Made by a program: the position numbers and the translations under genes. The notes beneath the pieces are model-generated. The model was not told the origin of the DNA, did not search any database, and worked only from the letters and a program-made list of their open reading frames with translations. Shown here piece by piece: positions 7,737 to 12,196 of a stretch of DNA of 12,196 nt. The DNA comes from Verrucomicrobiia bacterium. Lineage in GTDB: Bacteria > Verrucomicrobiota > Verrucomicrobiia > Opitutales > Opitutaceae. Within the stretch, counting starts at the first letter, position 1; every line of letters begins with the position of its first letter. The stretch spans positions 1 to 12,196 of the forward strand of contig JAUHWE010000068.1 in assembly GCA_030424825.1 (NCBI GenBank), in the 5' to 3' direction.

Positions 7737-9110
7737 TCACTGTTCTGAAGTGAGCGTTTCTTGAATACTTTTCCAATAGTCGTTTTGGAGCGCTGAGAGG
7801 CGTTTTACGACTTCGGGGTGTTTGGAAGCTAGATTAACCATTTCGGTGGGATCCATTTCGAGGTTTGTGAGAAACAAGGTGTCATCCTCGGTTAGGGGAG
7901 CTTTGTTGGAACGGTCTCTTGGATTTCCGTGCAGTTTCCAGGCATCTTCGCGAACGACCCACTCAGGCGTCTTTCCGCTACCGAGATGCCAGTAGAAGTT
8001 GTCATGAGGGGATCTTGCGTCCTTTGACAGAATGACCTCTTTGATGGATTTGCCGTCGATGTGATGATTGGGCAGTCGAATTCCGCAGAGTTCGGCAATC
8101 GTGGGGAACCAGTCCACTCCGGTTACCATCTGGTCGCGGACTTGGTTTTCAGGAATCACTCCCGGAAGCGTTATGATGGAGGGGACGCGAATGCCGCCCT
8201 CAAACAGGCAGCCTTTGGCCCCTCGATAGATGCCGGCAGAACCGCCGCCGAAAAAAGACCGTTCTTCTGTGGAGTGGCCATGATCGGATTGGAAAATGAT
8301 GATTGTATTGTCGGTTAGTCCCGTCTGATCGAGATGGGTCAGCATTTCGCCAATCTTTTCGTCGAGTGTGGAGACGAAGGCGTTGTATTTGCTACGAGGC
8401 GACGGAAGATCTTTGTAGTAGTCGCGCCATTTGGCGGTGCCTTGGAGGGGGTAATGGGGTGAGTTTAGAGCCCAGTAGATGAAAAAAGGCTTTTCACGAT
8501 TGCGGGTAATAAACCCATTCATCTCACGAACCATACTGTCTTGGAAGAAGAAGCCATCCTCGTGGATGTGTTCGCCGTTCCGCCACAGATCGTGTCGATT
8601 GGGCCCTTTCCAAAAGAAGAAGTGGGAATAATTATCGATGCATCCCCCCATGTGACCCCATGAGTAGTCGAAGCCTTGGGCGTTGGGCATCGTATCCGGC
8701 GTGTATCCAAGATGCCATTTCCCGATGTGTCCGGTCGTATAGCCCGCGCTTTTCATGAGCTCGGCTAGCGTAAACTGATTCGTCGGCATTCCGGGAACGC
8801 CTTCTTCGGAGCTGACATTGCCCGGGACCCCGGCTCGGGCAGGAAAGCGTCCGGTCAGCAAGCCGGCTCGACTCGCTGAGCAGATCGCGGAAGGCGAATA
8901 CATCTGCCGAAAGCGGACCCCGCGTTTTGCGAGTGAGTCGATGTGGGGCGTGTGGATGTCGGACGTCCCATAGCAACTCAGATCCACGGTGCCTTGGTCA
9001 TCGGTGTAAATGATGATGACGTTTGGTTTGTCGTCTGCGGCTGATAACAGTATTCCAAAAGTAAGAGACGTTAGTATGGTAGTGAGGAAACGAGGTAGAA
9101 AGAGACTCAT
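7737..9110 (-). CDS. Secreted sulfatase, arylsulfatase A / GALNS-like
   Basis: This type I sulfatase of 457 residues is the normal size for the family. A Sec signal peptide covers residues 1-25 (hydrophobic core, then L-L-S-A-A), with no lipobox, so a periplasmic or secreted enzyme is expected. Motifs are Y-T-D-D-Q-G (metal Asp37, Asp38), the signature C-S-A-S-R at 77-81 with Cys77 as formylglycine precursor, L-L-T-G-R-F-P-A-R following it, G-K-W-H-L-G with Lys131 and His133, His219 in S-P-H-Y, Q-S-D-H-G with Asp276 and His277, and Lys299 in R-G-A-K-G. The third signature residue is Ala instead of the commoner Pro, a variant tolerated by the C/S-x-P/A-x-R rule. The L-L-T-G-R-F-P-A-R-A-G-V stretch is closest to the arylsulfatase A / GALNS group. 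It follows the dikinase-like gene by 92 bases on the same strand. Confidence 0.94.
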   Translation of the reverse strand: MSLFLPRFLTTILTSLTFGILLSAADDKPNVIIIYTDDQGTVDLSCYGTSDIHTPHIDSLAKRGVRFRQMYSPSAICSASRAGLLTGRFPARAGVPGNVSSEEGVPGMPTNQFTLAELMKSAGYTTGHIGKWHLGYTPDTMPNAQGFDYSWGHMGGCIDNYSHFFFWKGPNRHDLWRNGEHIHEDGFFFQDSMVREMNGFITRNREKPFFIYWALNSPHYPLQGTAKWRDYYKDLPSPRSKYNAFVSTLDEKIGEMLTHLDQTGLTDNTIIIFQSDHGHSTEERSFFGGGSAGIYRGAKGCLFEGGIRVPSIITLPGVIPENQVRDQMVTGVDWFPTIAELCGIRLPNHHIDGKSIKEVILSKDARSPHDNFYWHLGSGKTPEWVVREDAWKLHGNPRDRSNKAPLTEDDTLFLTNLEMDPTEMVNLASKHPEVVKRLSALQNDYWKSIQETLTSEQ

Positions 9111-9202
9111 TGGACCAAGCCAAGTGGTTCACCGAATAAAACGCAATCTTTGAAATACTGGAGAAGTAGCTGCGCCGGAAATAGACGATCTCTAAACGAG
9201 GG

Positions 9203-12196
9203 CTATTCGGCGAGACGAACTTGATCGTCAAACCCGACTAGATAGATGGTTTGCTTTTCACCTGAATACTCAAAATAGATCTGCTTGATGTCATTGACTT
9301 CTAATTCCCGGATTAGATGTAGGGGAACTTCAGGATCAAGTCGGGGCTCGAACACAAACACCTCTCCAAAATTGTGGTGCTCGGGTGCGTAGGTTTGCGA
9401 ATACCAGCTGCGGAGAATGATCGGCTCCGATGCGAGTCCCTTTATCAGAGTATAGTCCCAATCAAACAGGGGTGCCGTGTAACCAACTGTGATGCCTGTA
9501 GGGTGAGGAGGCCGATAGAAATAGGTGTCAATTTGGATGGAGTCATCACTGTCGGAACTGCGATTGAGTAGGATGGCGTCTTCTTCGCTGTGCCGAAGCG
9601 TAATCGGAAGCGTCAGTCCTGAATAGAATTCGGTTCCAAACTCGAAAACGGTATTAGGTACTGGATGCACATGATTTGTGACGCCCTGGAATTTTTCCAC
9701 TGAAGTGTTGAGCTTCAGTTGGAAAGGGAGTTCGTCTAGAAATTGAAGCTCGGTTTGCGAAGATCCGAATCCAATAAAGTATTCGAGAGTGTAGTTGTAA
9801 TTCCCTTTTTCGGAAGGGATTGGCCAAGTGTAAATAACCCTAGGGTTATTGTGTTCGCCCTCGTCGTAAGAATAAGAGGCATCGGGTAAGTCCAAAAAGT
9901 TTGTCTGACTGCTCTGAATCGTTCCCTCGAAGACTCGGTCCCAATTCTTAAGGATGATAAGATCCGAAGCCGGGTCTCCGTCAGCTGTAAAATGTCCTTT
10001 GCTGTGGATTCTCATCCGCGATTTCAAGAGGTGGGCTGAGATTCGGTCCGGTTGATTGGCTTGGCCCTGTGTGGTTTCAATTTCGAAGTCTCCTCCAATA
10101 AGGATCGCTCGATTTTTCTCCCTTGAATGAATGGGGAGTTCGCGCACCTGCTTAAGCTCTAGGATGCCTGGATCCACCTTCTTGTATTCAAAATCGAGGA
10201 CGAATTTTTCTTTGCTGGGATAGTATGCCTCGTAGGTTTCCACGATTTTCAGAACGAGCGCAGCTAGTTCATCATAGTCCTCTGGATAAGTTAAGACATG
10301 TCCTACACCGGATGGCAACAGTCCGGATTTTCGCACCACACTATTCCTTTCGTCCGCGTCACGACCGCTTCTGATGACTATCTCGGGTTGATCCGAAGGA
10401 TTGGGATTCGTTACTGAGGCGGAGCCCGGTTGCGAAACTGTTATGAGGTTGTAGGAATGGCCGTACCGTAGAGACACCTCAGCTGTAATAACGCCGTTGG
10501 CCTGCTCGATTTCATCGGGATAGGAGTAGTGAGTGAGGATAGCCATGCCTGCTTGATTCTCGTCGACGCTGAATCGGAGGCGGTCGAGGAAGGCATTCAC
10601 GTTGTAAAAACTGGCGTACACTTTTCGCATTGCTCGGAAAACCCCTCGCTCGTCTGTTTTAGTCGGGTCGCATGCCGAGGGGCCATCACTGTCAGTATCG
10701 ATCTCATCGGCGAGGCAGCCGCTATTGCTGGCGTAGAGCCCGGCACCGGAGAATGATTCGCTGTCTTCGACGTTGGTGGAACTGCGAAACCGGATCTTGC
10801 GCGTTGTCTCGAATGGGGCTAGCGCGTTCAGAATGTCGCTTTTTTGCGAGGTGGAAAAGTCTGCGACCTCTTCGACTAGCTGCTTTATATCGTTCAGGTC
10901 AGCGTAAAGGGCAGGGAGATTCTCGACCGGCCAACTGTATTTCGAAAGTCTCTCGTCGATCTCCTGTTTGAGACTTTTCCCAGTGTCTATCTCCTGAGCG
11001 AGGTAAGCGTCCCAGAGATCGAACGAAAACGCCACCGCCATGGGTCGCGTGCTTTCGGGTATCTCTCGCAGCAGGAAACCGAAGTTCGAGGCCTTGCCTC
11101 CAAAGTACTCGATATCCTCCGGGTAGAGCGTCGCCACATTTTCGCTAATGGATCCGTATGGTTTTTTGGGGGAGATCTCTAGCTCGCTCGGGTTTTTACG
11201 ACCATAGAGCCGTTGCTTGAATTCCGCATCGAATCCCTCGGTCGATTCGAGCCTTATGGAGCATGGGCCATAGAAGAAGTCTCTTGTGGATACATTGAGT
11301 ACGACTTCTGTATCCAAATTATCGAGCATCTGATTAATCGTCTTGTTGTCTCCGATGTAGGCAAATGGGGTCTCGTAGGTCTGGGCGAGCAAGGCGACGT
11401 GACTGTTTGGTGTAGCGGGCGAGAGAGTCAGGACTCCAGCCAAATAGGGGAGTTCGTCGGGAACGGTATTGGTTACGAGGATGTCGGAAGAAAGGAGTTC
11501 ACCGTTCAGAAAAGCCGCTTCCACGTCCTCCAGATTGAAGTAGCGAAGGCGGCCAATCGCCCAGCCCTTGGCGTAGCAATCGTCGAGGGACTCAAGTTGA
11601 TCCGGTCCCAAGTAGGTGATGCCGTGCTTCGCGAAATATTCTGGAAATCGAGTGACGGTACTTGCTTGCCGACCGGTTGGCATGTAGAATCGATCCAGAT
11701 TACCTTCAACGCTAATAGTGGAGTCAACTAGCTCGAAAAGGAATCGAACCATTTCAGGTGGAAAGAGATCGGTCCCTACGAACTGTATGCCATACCGCTG
11801 ATAGGTTTCATCGAAAATGACGGCACCTAGTACCGCCTCTTGGCCCTCCCGTTTTAACGTGGCGTTGTCGAAATCCGTAGGGCCGTAGTTGGAAAACGGT
11901 GGCAGCTGATTTTTGGCGAATTCGTAGTGGAAGGGATATTCGTGGGTATTCTGATAGTAGACCTTTGTTGGGTCGTTTAGAAGGATGGTGAACTTAACGA
12001 ACGCGGTTTCTGAGGGCGGCGGGGCAATTCTGAATTCGTTGACTCTGGTCTCGCTAGTGGAGGTAGCAAGGAAGCCTTCCGAGGGAAGCGTGATTCGATT
12101 TTTCCAAAATTCGTTTTCGGGAATCGCGTCGGGAATTGTGAGGTAAGAGCGGTAGAACCTAGTTTCGTGAGTGAGATCGTTTTCTTCGACGAACTC
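9203..12196 (-). CDS. Large PEP/pyruvate dikinase-like protein with glucan-dikinase domain order, N-terminus cut off
   Basis: The frame is open from the right edge to TAG 9203-9205, at least 997 residues; the first ATG inside the window (11750-11752) is internal, because homologous-looking sequence continues upstream of it. Counting from the edge, 1-230 is an unassigned region. About 239-282 resembles a swivelling phosphohistidine domain: a GVLTLSPATPNSHVALLA stretch with His266, as in G-V-x-x-L-T-P-x-x-P-x-x-x-S-H-V of glucan water dikinases. About 362-690 is a PPDK_N-type ATP-binding domain: G-G-K (Lys368), R-S-S-T-N-V-E-D-S-E-S-F-S-G from Arg471, D-F-E (Glu670) and L-K-Q-V-R-E-L-P (Gln683, Arg685). 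About 700-997 is a probably beta-rich tail of unknown role. An insert with Cys494, D-T-D-S-D-G (500-505) and Cys509 suggests calcium binding outside the cytoplasm. No PEP-binding TIM barrel is visible. ATP-dependent phosphorylation of a carbohydrate is inferred, not shown. Confidence 0.82.
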   Translation of the reverse strand, partial: EFVEENDLTHETRFYRSYLTIPDAIPENEFWKNRITLPSEGFLATSTSETRVNEFRIAPPPSETAFVKFTILLNDPTKVYYQNTHEYPFHYEFAKNQLPPFSNYGPTDFDNATLKREGQEAVLGAVIFDETYQRYGIQFVGTDLFPPEMVRFLFELVDSTISVEGNLDRFYMPTGRQASTVTRFPEYFAKHGITYLGPDQLESLDDCYAKGWAIGRLRYFNLEDVEAAFLNGELLSSDILVTNTVPDELPYLAGVLTLSPATPNSHVALLAQTYETPFAYIGDNKTINQMLDNLDTEVVLNVSTRDFFYGPCSIRLESTEGFDAEFKQRLYGRKNPSELEISPKKPYGSISENVATLYPEDIEYFGGKASNFGFLLREIPESTRPMAVAFSFDLWDAYLAQEIDTGKSLKQEIDERLSKYSWPVENLPALYADLNDIKQLVEEVADFSTSQKSDILNALAPFETTRKIRFRSSTNVEDSESFSGAGLYASNSGCLADEIDTDSDGPSACDPTKTDERGVFRAMRKVYASFYNVNAFLDRLRFSVDENQAGMAILTHYSYPDEIEQANGVITAEVSLRYGHSYNLITVSQPGSASVTNPNPSDQPEIVIRSGRDADERNSVVRKSGLLPSGVGHVLTYPEDYDELAALVLKIVETYEAYYPSKEKFVLDFEYKKVDPGILELKQVRELPIHSREKNRAILIGGDFEIETTQGQANQPDRISAHLLKSRMRIHSKGHFTADGDPASDLIILKNWDRVFEGTIQSSQTNFLDLPDASYSYDEGEHNNPRVIYTWPIPSEKGNYNYTLEYFIGFGSSQTELQFLDELPFQLKLNTSVEKFQGVTNHVHPVPNTVFEFGTEFYSGLTLPITLRHSEEDAILLNRSSDSDDSIQIDTYFYRPPHPTGITVGYTAPLFDWDYTLIKGLASEPIILRSWYSQTYAPEHHNFGEVFVFEPRLDPEVPLHLIRELEVNDIKQIYFEYSGEKQTIYLVGFDDQVRLAE

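Noticed and set aside
11213..11731. Plus-strand open frame of 172 codons at the right side
   Set aside because: It lies wholly inside the dikinase-like gene, opposite the phosphohistidine-like segment, and shows no protein-like motifs.
9203..11752. Treating ATG 11750-11752 as the true start of the dikinase-like gene
   Set aside because: The frame stays open for 148 more codons to the window edge and the upstream residues (such as F-V-G-T-D-L-F-P-P-E just before) look coding, so the gene starts outside the window.

Overview
The window looks like a piece of a bacterial chromosome from a marine-type Verrucomicrobiota (Opitutae / Puniceicoccales-like) or a close PVC relative. This is inferred from the gene set: two secreted sulfatases, an FGE-sulfatase (SUMF1-like) protein, a fibronectin-III plus di-heme peroxidase remnant of a kind I associate with that phylum, and few clear Shine-Dalgarno sequences. 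Base composition looks close to balanced. The standard bacterial code applies: both TGA and TAG end intact genes. I see no rRNA, tRNA, CRISPR array or insertion sequence.

Left part (1-2524). The N-terminal half of a secreted FGE-sulfatase-domain protein runs off the left edge on the minus strand. After a gene-poor gap of about 0.5 kb, a lipoprotein sulfatase with the Cys-type C-A-P-S-R signature is read on the plus strand. A perfect 11-bp hairpin follows it.

Middle part (2525-6727). An AqpZ-type aquaporin lies on the minus strand, with several inverted repeats in its leader. Next is a decayed gene for a secreted FN3 / cytochrome c peroxidase-like protein, with two in-frame stops and a truncated C-terminus. 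Then come an unrecognised 144-residue protein and a GNAT-nitrilase fusion enzyme, both on the plus strand.

Right part (6728-12196). Three genes run on the minus strand. In transcription order they are a very large PEP/pyruvate dikinase-like protein that runs off the right edge, a second secreted sulfatase with a C-S-A-S-R signature, and a sugar-isomerase-type TIM-barrel protein. Their spacing (92 and 139 bases) allows one transcription unit but does not prove it.

How they fit together (inference): the sulfatases, the possible formylglycine-type maturation factor and the TIM-barrel sugar enzyme suggest use of sulfated polysaccharides. The most unusual gene is the dikinase-like protein. Its phosphohistidine domain comes before its ATP-binding domain, the order found in plant glucan water dikinases. 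A Cys-flanked Asp-rich insert suggests it may act outside the cytoplasm.
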